From JAHQVI01 sp963749875 (GTDB lineage Bacteria > Pseudomonadota > Alphaproteobacteria > Rhizobiales > Rhodomicrobiaceae), in the NCBI GenBank assembly GCA_963749875.1, contig CAVVOX010000004.1, positions 744,001 to 808,000 on the forward strand: a stretch of DNA of 64,000 bases, written 5' to 3'. The notes below the pieces were generated by a model. It saw only the letters and a program-made list of their open reading frames with translations, searched no databases and was not told where the DNA came from. Both the position numbers and the translations under genes were made by a program. Position 1 is the stretch's first letter; each line of letters begins with the position of its first letter. Below are positions 25,200 to 33,711 of this stretch, one piece after another.

Positions 25200-26370
25200 C
25201 TGTCCTGGTTCAGAGATACGTGCCATTATCGTGGGTGAGCGATTTGCTGATAAGGGGAGAGGGATGATGGCGCGGCGCGCACCGGAAGTCGAGTTGAGCG
25301 AGGCACAGCGGCGAGCGCTTGTTGCGCTGGCGCGGCGCCGAATTACGGCGCAGGCGCTGGCGATGCGCGCGCGCATCGTGCTGGCGTGCGCCACGGGCGC
25401 CGAGAACAAGCAGGTGGCCGCGGAGCTCGGCGTCGATCAGGCGACCGCCGGCAAGTGGCGGCGGCGGTTCATCGCGCGCGGTGTGGATGGCTTGTACGAC
25501 GAGCCGAAGCCCGGCGTTCCGCGCAAGATCACCGACGAACAGGTCGAGGCCGTGATTGTACGCACGCTGGAAAGCGCGCCCAAGGGGGCGACGCATTGGA
25601 GTTCGCGCCTGATGGCCCGGCAGAGCGGCATCTCAACCTCGAGCGTGCAACGGATCTGGCGCGCCTTCGGCCTGCAGCCGCACCGCACCGAGACGTTCAA
25701 GCTCTCCACCGATCCGCTGTTCATCGACAAGGTGCGCGACGTGGTGGGGCTGTATCTGGACCCGCCGGAGCGGGCGGTTGTGCTGTGCGTCGACGAGAAG
25801 AGCCAGGTTCAGGCGCTGGACCGCGCGCAGCCGGTGCTGCCGTTGCGGCCCGGGCAGGTGGAGCGGCGCACGCATGACTATGTCCGTCACGGCACGACCT
25901 CGCTGTTCGCGGCCCTGAACGCCGCAACCGGAGACGTCATCGGCAAATGCTACAAGCGCCACCGCGCGGTCGAGTTCAAGAGGTTCCTCGCCGAGATCGA
26001 ACGCCGCGTGCCCGGGGACCTCGACATCCACATCGTCATGGACAACTACGCCACCCACAAGACCCCGGCGATCCGCGCCTGGTTTGCCCGGCGGCCGCGC
26101 TGGCACGTCCACTTCACGCCGACCGGCTCGTCATGGCTGAACATGGTTGAGCGGTTTTTCGCCGAGATCACCGAACGACAGATCAAGCGCGGTGTCCATC
26201 GCAGCGAACGCGAGTTGGAGCAGGCGATCCTCGCCTATATCGACGCCCGCAACGAAGACCCGAAGCCGTTCAAATGGGTTCGCACCGCCGACGACATCCT
26301 TGAAGCCGTCAACAGGTTCTGTCTCAGAACCAGCCCGGAAAATTATGAAGCATACCTCTGATTAGGACAC
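25200..26370 (+). mobile_element. IS630-family insertion sequence
   Basis: An element of about 1.17 kb flanked by TA (25198-25199 and 26371-26372), the target duplicated by IS630/Tc1/mariner elements. Imperfect terminal repeats: the left end CTGTCCTGGTTCAGAG corresponds to the complement of the right end, GTGTCCTAATCAGAG. It encodes one intact DDE transposase. Removing it restores a continuous intergenic region between the AhpD-like gene and the SRAP gene. Confidence 0.88.
25267..26361 (+). CDS. IS630-family transposase
   Basis: A 364-residue DDE transposase. An N-terminal helix-turn-helix region (about residues 30-110) is followed by the catalytic domain with VDEKSQ (first Asp), MDNYATHK (second Asp) and TPTGSSWLNMVERFFAE (catalytic Glu). 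The preferred start is the second of two adjacent ATGs (25264, 25267), seven bases after GGGGAG. The frame is intact, so the element is potentially active. It fills nearly the whole IS. Confidence 0.92.
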   Translation: MARRAPEVELSEAQRRALVALARRRITAQALAMRARIVLACATGAENKQVAAELGVDQATAGKWRRRFIARGVDGLYDEPKPGVPRKITDEQVEAVIVRTLESAPKGATHWSSRLMARQSGISTSSVQRIWRAFGLQPHRTETFKLSTDPLFIDKVRDVVGLYLDPPERAVVLCVDEKSQVQALDRAQPVLPLRPGQVERRTHDYVRHGTTSLFAALNAATGDVIGKCYKRHRAVEFKRFLAEIERRVPGDLDIHIVMDNYATHKTPAIRAWFARRPRWHVHFTPTGSSWLNMVERFFAEITERQIKRGVHRSERELEQAILAYIDARNEDPKPFKWVRTADDILEAVNRFCLRTSPENYEAYL

Positions 26371-26382
26371 TACATTATTTCC

Positions 26383-27057
26383 ATGTGCGGACGCTTCACA
26401 CAACAAAGCCAGAGCCTGCCGGGTCTTGAGGTCGAGATCTCAGGCGAAAGCGATGGCGGGCAAACGAAGCGCGCGCGCTACAATGGCGCGCCTTCACAGG
26501 ATTTCTGGGTCATCCGACGCCATCCGGAAACCGGGCGCTATCATAGCGACCGTCTTATCTGGGGGCTGATCCCGCATTGGGTGAAGGAGCGTGACGGCGG
26601 CCGCAAGCCGATCAATGCGAAATGCGAAACCGTCTCGCGCCTGCCGAGCTTTCGCGATGCCTATGCCAAGCGCCGCTGCATCGTGCCGATCAGCAATTTC
26701 TTCGAATGGCGCAAGACAACGCCGCCGAAGCAGCCCTTCGCCGTCGGCATGAAGGATGGCTCGCCTTTCGGTCTGGCGGCCATCTGGGAGAATTGGCGGA
26801 ATCCCGAAACGGGCGAATTTGTCCGCACATTCTGTGTGCTCACCTGTCCGGCCAACGAGCTGATCGCGGCCATCCATGACCGTATGCCGGTCATTCTGCC
26901 GCCCGATGCCTATGACCGCTGGCTGTCGCCGCTCGAGCCGGACCCGCGCGATCTGCTGGTGCCTTACCCCTCCGGGGAGATGCGCATGTGGCCGATATCG
27001 ACGCGGGTGAACACGCCGAGAAACGACGATCCGTCGATCCTCGACCCGCTTGAATGA
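26383..27057 (+). CDS. SOS response-associated peptidase (YedK/HMCES family)
   Basis: A 224-residue SRAP protein. After removal of Met1, Cys2 becomes N-terminal and crosslinks to abasic sites in single-stranded DNA, protecting them. The other conserved active-site residues are present: Asn78 (INAKCET), Glu108 (NFFEWR) and His165 (IHDRMPVIL). The ATG lies only 12 bases from the right end of the IS630 element and no good ribosome-binding site is visible before it. Expression may be weak or depend on read-through from the IS. I see no LexA box nearby. Confidence 0.92.
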   Translation: MCGRFTQQSQSLPGLEVEISGESDGGQTKRARYNGAPSQDFWVIRRHPETGRYHSDRLIWGLIPHWVKERDGGRKPINAKCETVSRLPSFRDAYAKRRCIVPISNFFEWRKTTPPKQPFAVGMKDGSPFGLAAIWENWRNPETGEFVRTFCVLTCPANELIAAIHDRMPVILPPDAYDRWLSPLEPDPRDLLVPYPSGEMRMWPISTRVNTPRNDDPSILDPLE

Positions 27058-27162
27058 CCTTCTGAAACCGCATCGGCGAGCATTGGTCCGCTCGGCCATT
27101 GCTCAGCGTTCGATCACTGGACAATTGCGTCGCGACCGGCTTGATTCAGGAGCTCGACAAAT

Positions 27163-27947
27163 CTAGGCTGCGTTGACAAAAGCGGGTAGCCAGATATGGG
27201 CGGCAGCGAGCGCGAGGAATCCAGCGTAAGACAGTTTCGTTTTGTCATAGCGCGTGGCGATGCGCCGGAACTGTTTCAGTTTACCAAACATGCGCTCGAT
27301 CCGATTGCGATCCTTGTAGGCTTTGAAGTCGCAGGCAGGCGGATCTTTGCGATTTGTTTTCGGCGGAATGACTGGTCCAATGCCTTTCATGAGCAGGGCA
27401 GATCGAACGTCGTCGCTGTCAAACCCTTTGTCCGCCAACATGATTTTCGGTTTGTTGACCGGCAATTTCAACAGGTCGTCTACGCCGCGATAGTCCGAGG
27501 TTTCGCCGCCTGTGAGGACAAAGCCAAGAGGGCGTCCTTTACCGTCTGACCGGGCGTGGATCTTTGTCGAAAAGCCGCCGCGGCTTCGACCAAGAGCATT
27601 TGAATGAGTCCCCCTTTTCCGCCCGCTGCCTGAGCATGAGCGCGAACGGTGGTGCTGTCCATCATGTGAGCCCAGTCGTCGGTGAGCCCCAGTTCGACAA
27701 GCGTTTCGAGGATCGCATCCCACACACCCATCTCCGCCCAGCGCCTGAAACGGACGTAGACGGAATTCCATTTGCCATAGTCTGGCGGCAGGTATCGCCA
27801 CGGTGCGCCCGTGCGCATGATCCACATCATGCCATTGAAATATCTGCGATTATCCTGTGCTGGTCGCGCCCACCGGCCACGTTCTGATGGAAGGAGCGGG
27901 GCAATGATTTCCCACGCTGCATCGCTGACGTCACTCGGATATCCCAA
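27163..27947 (-). CDS. IS5-family transposase made by -1 frameshift (orfA 27480-27947, orfB 27163-27825)
   Basis: orfA starts at TTG 27947 after AGGGGAGG and carries the DUF4096-type N terminus (WEIIAPLLPSERGRWARP) and the first catalytic Asp (MDSTTVRAHAQA). orfB carries the second Asp (MLADKGFDSDD) and the Glu (DRNRIERMFGKLKQFRR). The frames overlap, and a GGAAAAGGGGG slippery run at 27610-27620 (complement strand) is the likely -1 site. The fused product is about 260 residues. The stop codon TAG at 27163-27165 comes from the junction of the terminal repeat and the target CTAG, so termination depends on the insertion site. Confidence 0.85.
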
Positions 27948-28020
27948 AGATGCCTCCCCTAAAAGACATCCTTAAATCAAAACTCAACTGATTTGGGAAT
28001 CCCTTTTGTCAACGCAGCCT
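27165..28020 (-). mobile_element. IS5-family insertion sequence, two-frame type
   Basis: About 856 bases with perfect 18-base terminal inverted repeats, AGGCTGCGTTGACAAAAG on the left and its complement on the right. It sits in a CTAG context (27163-27166; right flank AG at 28021-28022). It has two overlapping open frames requiring a -1 frameshift. An internally deleted copy is at 12436-12995. Confidence 0.92.
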
Positions 28021-28149
28021 AGTGGTTCGTCTCTAACGATCCAAACCACTAGAATTCTTTGCTGATGGATCGAATTGACATGATATTTGAATAGCTTAGT
28101 GCTCTTGCTGCATCTGATCGACTGGGACTCAAATGTCATGTTCGATCCA
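28019..28149. repeat. two nested or adjacent inverted repeats between IS remnants
   Basis: A short hairpin CTAGTGGTT (28019-28027) / AACCACTAG (28044-28052) is followed by an imperfect inverted repeat TGGATCGAATTGACATGATATTTGA (28066-28090) against the complement of 28129-28149. Ends of the first are again CTAG. They may be terminal repeats of lost elements. Confidence 0.45.
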
Positions 28150-28178
28150 CTAGCTCGGACCTTATCGGGGGACTGACA

Positions 28179-28448
28179 TTTGAGGCTCTGCTCGGCGACA
28201 AAGCCTTCGACAATAACGCTATACGAGACGAGCTGGAGAGGCGCGAAGCGGAGGCCGTCATTCCATCAAAAGCGGATCGAAAACAGCCGATCCCGCACGA
28301 TCGGGTCAAATATCGGTGGCGTCATCTCATCGAGAATTACTTTAGCAAAATCAAAGACTTTCGATCCGTGAATACGCGATACGACAAAACAGACCTGAGC
28401 TACAAAGCCACGATCAACCTTGCCGCTATCGTGATCGCACTGAGATAA
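28179..28448 (+). pseudogene. C-terminal remnant of another IS5-family transposase
   Basis: An open frame of 89 codons without a start codon, distinct from the intact element at 27165. The translation begins FEALLGDKAFDNNAIR, with the second catalytic Asp motif (GDKAFDNN). It continues with AVIPSKADRKQPIPHD and the Glu motif RHLIENYFSKIKDFRSVNTR, and ends NLAAIVIALR before TAA. Everything upstream of the second Asp is gone. It lies between the intact IS and a family 1 repeat. Confidence 0.8.
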
Positions 28449-28461
28449 TTGTCCACGGACT

Positions 28462-28590
28462 TAAATCAACCCTCGTTCAAATGGACTCACTTGAACGAGG
28501 TTAAGTTGATCGATTTCAAAAGGCGAGCGCAACTGTTCCCGCGTCCATCCCCGCCTTCGCGGGGACATGCTTGGACGCGCGTTGCGCTAG
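28462..28590 (+). repeat. double-hairpin repeat family 1, copy 7
   Basis: Full unit, but the left junction reads TTAA rather than CTAG before ATCAACCC; the right end is CTAG (28587-28590). The linker differs (TTTCAAAAGGCGAG). It lies upstream of the MarR-type gene, one of the few copies not at a 3' gene end, although it directly follows the transposase remnant. Confidence 0.88.
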
Positions 28591-28647
28591 CACTCTCCGA
28601 GCACCCAGACTTCGCCGAGTGAAAGACAATCCCCGAAAAGGTTAGCC

Positions 28648-29175
28648 ATGGCCGATGAAAATGAAGAGAGAACGAGCCGCCGGATCGTTTCGTCGAGACA
28701 TCTCGCGACCGAAAAAGGCTGGCAACTCTCCGAATATGAGTATGGGCTGATCATCGCCTTCAACGCCTTCAGCCGCTGGATGATCCGCTGCATGGCGGCG
28801 GCGGGAAATCATGAAATGAGCCCGCTCGACATTCTGGTGTTGCATCATGTGAACCATCGGGATCGCCAGAAGCGGCTGACCGACATTGCCTTCCTGCTCA
28901 ATGTCGAGGACGTTCACACGGTGAACTATTCGCTCAAGAAGCTCGTCAAGGCCAAGCTGATCGTCGGCGAACGCAGCGGTAAGGAGATCTTCTACAGCGC
29001 GACGGAGGCCGGCGTTGCGCTCTGCACCGCCTATAAGGATGTGCGCGAACAATGCCTGGTCGACAGCCTGAAGACGCTGGACTTCAAACCCGACGAGCTC
29101 CGGCATCTCGCGGCCATGCTGCGGACGCTGTCCGGCCTTTATGACCAGGCCTCACGGGCCGCCGCCTCGCTTTGA
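28648..29175 (+). CDS. MarR-like winged-helix transcriptional regulator
   Basis: A 175-residue predicted DNA-binding protein of the winged-helix MarR-like group (COG5631 type). The helix-turn-helix region is about residues 60-120 (SPLDILVLHHVNHR, LTDIAFLLNVEDVHTVNYSLKKLVKAKLI), and a beta wing follows. No ligand pocket can be inferred. AAGG precedes the ATG. It has no divergent partner and no obvious target operon; the upstream side is IS and repeat debris, so its native promoter context may be disturbed. Confidence 0.8.
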   Translation: MADENEERTSRRIVSSRHLATEKGWQLSEYEYGLIIAFNAFSRWMIRCMAAAGNHEMSPLDILVLHHVNHRDRQKRLTDIAFLLNVEDVHTVNYSLKKLVKAKLIVGERSGKEIFYSATEAGVALCTAYKDVREQCLVDSLKTLDFKPDELRHLAAMLRTLSGLYDQASRAAASL

Positions 29176-29267
29176 TCCACACCGCGCGAGGCGATCAGGA
29201 TTTCGGTTGGACTTACGGGAAATATCTTGTGTAATTGATTATGTTAACTAAACCCTGGGGGGAGCAA

Positions 29268-29552
29268 ATGCTCATACGCGGCCTGATGTTCATCGGATTT
29301 GTTGCTTTTCTGAGCTTCGGAATTTCCACTTAAAACCAGTTTGTCTCTCCTGCCCGCGGCGCGGAGATTCAGAGCCGGGCTCCTAATCTCGTTTTGACGT
29401 CAGTCGCGTCCTGTCGCGCGTCCTGCAAGGCGAAAGTCAATCAATGCAAATATGCGTGCCCCGCAAAGCGCCAGTTCGCCGCCGCGTGCAAGAAAAAATG
29501 CGATCAGGAGAAGAGAGCCTGCTATAAGCGCTGCGGACCGCGGCAGCATTAG
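29268..29552 (+). pseudogene. secreted cysteine-rich small protein, interrupted by an in-frame TAA
   Basis: The ATG at 29268 follows the strong ribosome site GGGGGAG and encodes a signal-peptide-like MLIRGLMFIGFVAFLSFGIS. TAA then stops it at codon 22 (29331-29333). The same frame continues for 72 more codons: a PARGA cleavage-like site, then a basic region with eight cysteines in four CX3C motifs (CRASC, CKYAC, CKKKC, CYKRC) spaced 6, 9 and 6 residues apart, and TAG at 29550. No in-frame ATG or GTG follows the TAA. Either the gene carries one nonsense mutation or the stop is read through. The final TAG is the first triplet of a family 2 repeat. CX3C pairs suggest a disulfide-linked helical hairpin; function unknown. 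Confidence 0.6.
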
Positions 29553-29654
29553 AGCATCGGACCGAAAGGTGGCACCCACTTTTCGGGTCAATCCGATGCC
29601 AAAACAAACAGTGAGAGTGGCGCTTCCGATTCCGATTAAGAGGCCGCCACTCTA
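29550..29654 (-). repeat. double-hairpin repeat family 2, copy 2 (reverse orientation)
   Basis: Begins TAGAGCATCGG and ends CACTCTA, followed by G (CTAG at 29652-29655). Its inner hairpin has one base change (GAAAGGTGG) relative to copy 1. It lies between the convergent cysteine-rich gene and the TRAP permease gene. Confidence 0.85.
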
Positions 29655-29676
29655 GCGCTGGGATCCGCGTCAGGGC

Positions 29677-30976
29677 TCAGTTCATCAGGCTCGGCAGGAA
29701 GGTCACGATCTCCGGGAACAATGTGATCAGCGCCACCGCCAGCAGCAGCAGGAAGAAAAAGGGCAGGGCGGCGCTGGCGATCTTCAGGATGTTCTGCCCC
29801 GTCAGTCCCTGGATGACGAACAGGTTGAACCCGACGGGCGGCGTAATCTGCGACATCTCCACGACGATGACGAGATAGATGCCGAACCAGAGCGGATCGA
29901 TATTCGCTGCCTGAACCATCGGCATGATGATCGAGGTCGTCAGCACCACGACGGAAATGCCGTCGAGGAAACAGCCGAGCACGATGAAGAAAATTGTGAG
30001 CGCCGCCAGCAGCGCGTAGGGCGACAATCCGAGCGAGCCGATCCAGGTGGCAAGATTTCTTGGAATCCCGGTGAATCCCATCGAGACCGTCAGGAAGGCC
30101 GCGCCCGCCAGGATCAGCGCGATCATGCAGGAGGTGATCGTCGCGCTCATCACGCTTTCGACGAAAGAGCGCGCGCGATAAACCGCCCGTCAGCGATGCG
30201 AGAAGCAGGGAAAGGATCACGCCGACCGCGGCCGCATCCGTCGGCGATGCCACGCCCGTATAAATGCTCGCAATGACGCCGGCGATAATGCCGAGCACGG
30301 GCAGCAAGCGGCCGGAGGCGCGCAGCTTCTCCAGAAACGAGGTCCTGCCAGCCTCGGAGGGAATGAGCGCGGGTTGGCGCACGGCTCTGAACATCACATA
30401 GGTCACGAAGATCGCCACCAGCATGAGGCCGGGAAGAATGCCCGCGATGAACAGCCGGGCAATCGACTGCTCGGTCGCCACGCCATAGACGATCAGGATG
30501 ATGGACGGCGGGATCAGAAGTCCGAGCGTTGCCGATCCGGCAAGCGTCCCGATGATCATCTTCTCCGGATAGCCGCGCCCTTTCAGCTCCGGGATCGACA
30601 TTTTGCCGATGGTGGCCGCCGTCGCCGCCGACGATCCGCTCACTGCCGCAAAGATTGCGCAGCCCATAATGTTGACATGCAGAAGCCGGCCCGGCCAGCG
30701 GTTCAGCCAGGGCGCAAGGCCTTGAAACAGGTCGCGCGACAAATCCGAGCGCAGCAGAATTTCACCCATGAGGATGAACAGGGGCAGCGCGGCCAGCGCC
30801 CAGCTATTGCTTGCGCCCCAGACTGTCGTGGCAAAGACCGGGCCGATCGGCGCGGGCGAGAAGACGGCCATGGCCACGCCGCCGACGATGATCAGTGCAA
30901 AGGCGACCCAGACGCCGAGCGCCAGCAGCGCGAAGAGGAGAACCAGCAGGCCCGCGGATAAGAGCAGCTCCGGCAT
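29677..30976 (-). pseudogene. TRAP large permease (DctM), single frameshift
   Basis: Third gene of the TRAP operon read leftwards from 32559. The N-terminal part (30976 down to about 30170, about 268 residues, with GLLIPPSIILIVYG and ASPTDAAAVGV) is normal. The remaining part, including SQITPPVGFNLFVIQG, continues in another frame to the stop at 29677. The switch falls at a CGCGCGCG run (30168-30178), where gain or loss of one base would restore LSRA-SFVESVMSATI. If real, the transporter is inactive; if it is a sequencing slip, the protein would be about 430 residues. It starts 14 bases after dctQ. Confidence 0.85.
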
Positions 30977-30990
30977 GTTTGGCGCGCTCC

Positions 30991-31515
30991 CTATTCCGAC
31001 GGCATAAGATCAGGCAGGGATTTGCCTTCGCGGAGCGCCTGAACGAACAGATCGGCAAAGGCGATGGTCATCATCGCCAGGCCGGCCGTCATCGGCGCCT
31101 GGCCGACCCAGATCGGAATGGCCAGGATGCCGGGCGATTTGTCCCCGAACCGGAAGCTTTGCTCGGTCAGGCTGGCCATATAGTAGGTCGCGCCGGCACC
31201 GATGGCGCCGCAAAGAGCAAGGCAGAAGAGATCCGCCGCATGACGAAAACGCTCTCCGGCAAGGGAGAGGACGAGTGTGACCCGGATATGGCCCCCACGC
31301 GTCAAGGTATAGGCGAGCGCCATGAAGGACGAGGCGGCAAGCAGAAAGCCGGATATATCGGCATAGGAGGGGATCGTCAGATTGACGTCCACCAACCGCA
31401 GCCGCGTGATGACATTGAAGATGACCTGCAACGCCACGACGCTGCAGATCATCAGGATGAAGATCGCCGCGAGCGCTCCGCTCGCGACATAAAGACCGTC
31501 CAGGATCTTGCGCAT
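30991..31515 (-). CDS. TRAP transporter small permease (DctQ)
   Basis: A 174-residue small membrane subunit with four hydrophobic segments and the family segment LAYTLTRGGHIRVTLVL near residues 67-83. It is intact and lies between its receptor gene (gap 63 bases) and the frameshifted M subunit (gap 14 bases). It should pair with that M subunit; without a functional M it would have no role in transport. Confidence 0.88.
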   Translation of the reverse strand: MRKILDGLYVASGALAAIFILMICSVVALQVIFNVITRLRLVDVNLTIPSYADISGFLLAASSFMALAYTLTRGGHIRVTLVLSLAGERFRHAADLFCLALCGAIGAGATYYMASLTEQSFRFGDKSPGILAIPIWVGQAPMTAGLAMMTIAFADLFVQALREGKSLPDLMPSE

Positions 31516-31578
31516 GGCCCGTCCCTCTCACTGTCCCTCAGTCAGGGCCGCCGGTCGAGACGGGCCCGCCGGTCCCGC

Positions 31579-32559
31579 CTATTTCTGGTAATTGCCGAGA
31601 GCCTCTTTCGCGTCCGCGCTGGCCGTTTTCTTCCATTGCTCCAGCATCTGATCGCCGATCTTCCTCAGGCCGCTCATCAGCTCATCGGAGGGCTCGACCA
31701 CCGTCATGCCGTTCTTCTTCAACTCGGCGGTCTTTGCCTCGGTCTCCTTCATGCTCATTTCCCAGCCGCGCTCCTGCGCCGCTTTCGCCGCGGTCTGAAT
31801 GGCCTCGCGCGTGGCGTCGTCCAGACCCTCATAGGCGTCCTTGTTCACCACGACGATATTCTTCGGCACCCACGCATTGATCGGCGTGTAATATTTGACG
31901 TAATCCCAGGCCTTGGAATTGGCGCCCGTCGACGGCGAGGTGATCATGGCCTCGACCTGACCGGTGGTAAAGGCCTGCGGAATGTCGGGGACTTCGACTT
32001 GCACCGGAGCTGCGCCGGCGAGATTGGCGAATAGCTCAAGCGTCGGATTGTAGGAGCGGAATTTCAGACCGCGGAGATCGTCGACCTTCTTGATCTCGTT
32101 TTCCGTGTAGAGGCCTTGAGGCGGCCATGGCACGGAAAAAAGCGGCACGAGATTCTGCTCGGCGAGCAGCTTATCGACGACCGGCTTTTGTGCCGCCCAA
32201 AGCTTCTTCGCGTCGTCATAGCTCGTCGCCAGGAAGGGCAGGGAATCCAGGCCGAACGCCGCGTTCTCGTTCGAGATCAGGGAGAGGAAGAATTCGCCGA
32301 TCGGTACCTGACCGCTGCGGACCGCGTTCTTGATTTCCGGGTGTTTGAAGAGCGAGCCGGCCGAATGGACCGTGATCTTCAGCTTGCCGTCCGTCGCCTT
32401 CTCGACGTCCTCGGCGAAGGCCTTGATGTTCTTTGTGTGGAAGGTCGCATCGGGATAAGGCGTCGGCATATCCCAGTTCTGCGCCAAGGCTGGCGAGATG
32501 AAGCCGACGCCGGCAATGGCGGCGGCGCCGACGGCTTTGGCGGCCAGTTTCTGCAGCAT
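31579..32559 (-). CDS. TRAP transporter substrate-binding protein (DctP)
   Basis: A 326-residue periplasmic receptor with a Sec signal peptide (cleavage after SPALA, residue 26) and the DctP fold: SAGSLFKHPEIKNAVRSGQV, GLKFRSYNPTLELFANLAGA with the conserved substrate-carboxylate Arg, and QAFTTGQVEAMITSP. It starts the leftward operon P-Q-M. GGAGG lies a few bases before the ATG. The substrate is unknown; the receptor is clearly different from the two other DctP proteins in the window (Tat-exported at 109; 59014). Confidence 0.9.
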   Translation of the reverse strand: MLQKLAAKAVGAAAIAGVGFISPALAQNWDMPTPYPDATFHTKNIKAFAEDVEKATDGKLKITVHSAGSLFKHPEIKNAVRSGQVPIGEFFLSLISNENAAFGLDSLPFLATSYDDAKKLWAAQKPVVDKLLAEQNLVPLFSVPWPPQGLYTENEIKKVDDLRGLKFRSYNPTLELFANLAGAAPVQVEVPDIPQAFTTGQVEAMITSPSTGANSKAWDYVKYYTPINAWVPKNIVVVNKDAYEGLDDATREAIQTAAKAAQERGWEMSMKETEAKTAELKKNGMTVVEPSDELMSGLRKIGDQMLEQWKKTASADAKEALGNYQK

Positions 32560-32713
32560 TTCCTGCCTCCAACAGAGTTAAGGACGAAACATCTCTTTTA
32601 CGTTGATATTTTGTCGTTATTTTGCTTTTCCCTAAGTCACGAATTCAGCCTAGCCGGTCCATGCCCTGCCCGCAATCGGTACAGCGGCCAATGGTTTGAG
32701 GACTCTCGAAATT

Positions 32714-32752
32714 CTAGCGCAACGCGCGTCCAAGCATGTCCCCGCGAAGGCG
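32714..32752 (-). repeat. double-hairpin repeat family 1, truncated copy 8
   Basis: Only one arm and the tip of hairpin 2 remain (CTAGCGCAACGCGCGTCC to CGCGAAGGCG). The rest is replaced by unrelated sequence. It lies between the aldo/keto reductase 3' end and the TRAP operon. Confidence 0.8.
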
Positions 32753-32802
32753 AGTGGGTGAGGTGGCTTGCCGCGCGATCGGGCGCTTCGCAAGAGGGAC
32801 GG

Positions 32803-33660
32803 CTACAGCATCTCCAGACCGCGCTGTCCGGTCGGCGCCGGGAACAGGCGGCCGAGTTCGGCGATCTGATCCGGCGTCAGCGGTCGTTCGAGCGCGGCCA
32901 GATTTTCGCGCAGCCGGTCGGGATGAACCGTCTTCGGAATGACGATCATGTCGTCCTGCGCGAGCAGCCAGCGCAGCGCCGCCTGTGCCGGCGTCATGCC
33001 GTTCGCCTTCGCAAATCCGATCAGTTCGCGGCTCTTGAGGAGCCGTGCCTGTTCGAGCGGCGAATAGGCCATGGTCGGGATGCCCCGCGCGCGCAGCCAC
33101 GGCAATATTTCGCCTTCGATGCCGCGGCGGGTGAGATTGTAAAGAAGCTGGTCGGTCGCGATGTCCCGGCCGCCCGGCGCGGCCCAAAGCTCCTCGAGGT
33201 CATCGGCGTCGAAATTGCTGACGCCGTAATAGCGGATCTTGCCGGCCTCGCGCAGCGACATGAAAGCCTCCAGCGTCTCCCCGATGGGGACGCTGCCTGG
33301 CCAATGCAGGAGATAGAGATCGATCCGGTCGGTGCCGAGCCGCCTCAGGCTGCGCTCGCAGGCGGCGATCACGCCCTTGCGCGAGCCGTTATAAGGATAG
33401 ACCTTGCTGACGATGAAGACGTCGTCGCGCCGCCCGGCGACCGCTTCCCCGACAATCTCCTCAGCGCCGCCTTCGCCATACATTTCCGCCGTGTCGATGA
33501 GCCGGACGCCGAGGTCGAGGGCAAGCTCGATGGCGGCAAGTTCCTGCGCCCGCCGGGAGCGCGATTCGCCCATCCGCCAGGTCCCGATGCCGAAGGCGGG
33601 GACGGTCTCGCCCGATGGCAGGGTCACCGTCTTGGATGTGGCCAGATCTGCATTCGTCAT
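32803..33660 (-). CDS. aldo/keto reductase
   Basis: A 285-residue NAD(P)H-dependent aldo/keto reductase with the full catalytic tetrad: Asp56 and Tyr61 (LIDTAEMYGEGGAE), Lys86 (IVSKVYPYN) and His119 (DLYLLHWPG). The C-terminal IPKTVHPDRLREN stretch contacts the cofactor phosphate in this family. Its (beta/alpha)8 barrel length is normal. The nearest relatives are bacterial general aldehyde or 2,5-diketo-gluconate-type reductases, but substrate cannot be assigned. It follows wrbA on the same strand with a 51-base gap, which suggests a small redox or detoxification unit. Confidence 0.92.
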   Translation of the reverse strand: MTNADLATSKTVTLPSGETVPAFGIGTWRMGESRSRRAQELAAIELALDLGVRLIDTAEMYGEGGAEEIVGEAVAGRRDDVFIVSKVYPYNGSRKGVIAACERSLRRLGTDRIDLYLLHWPGSVPIGETLEAFMSLREAGKIRYYGVSNFDADDLEELWAAPGGRDIATDQLLYNLTRRGIEGEILPWLRARGIPTMAYSPLEQARLLKSRELIGFAKANGMTPAQAALRWLLAQDDMIVIPKTVHPDRLRENLAALERPLTPDQIAELGRLFPAPTGQRGLEML

Positions 33661-33711
33661 CGCTTGTGCTCCGTTTACTGCATGGGGAACGGGACGCCGC
33701 CGCCCCGTCCG

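Noticed and set aside
28180..28371. Short frame beginning at ATTTGAGGC near the IS remnant
   Set aside because: Out of frame with the recognisable transposase tail at 28179-28448.
29400..29591. Minus-strand frame over the cysteine-rich gene
   Set aside because: Antisense to the CX3C frame and partly inside a family 2 repeat; no ribosome site.
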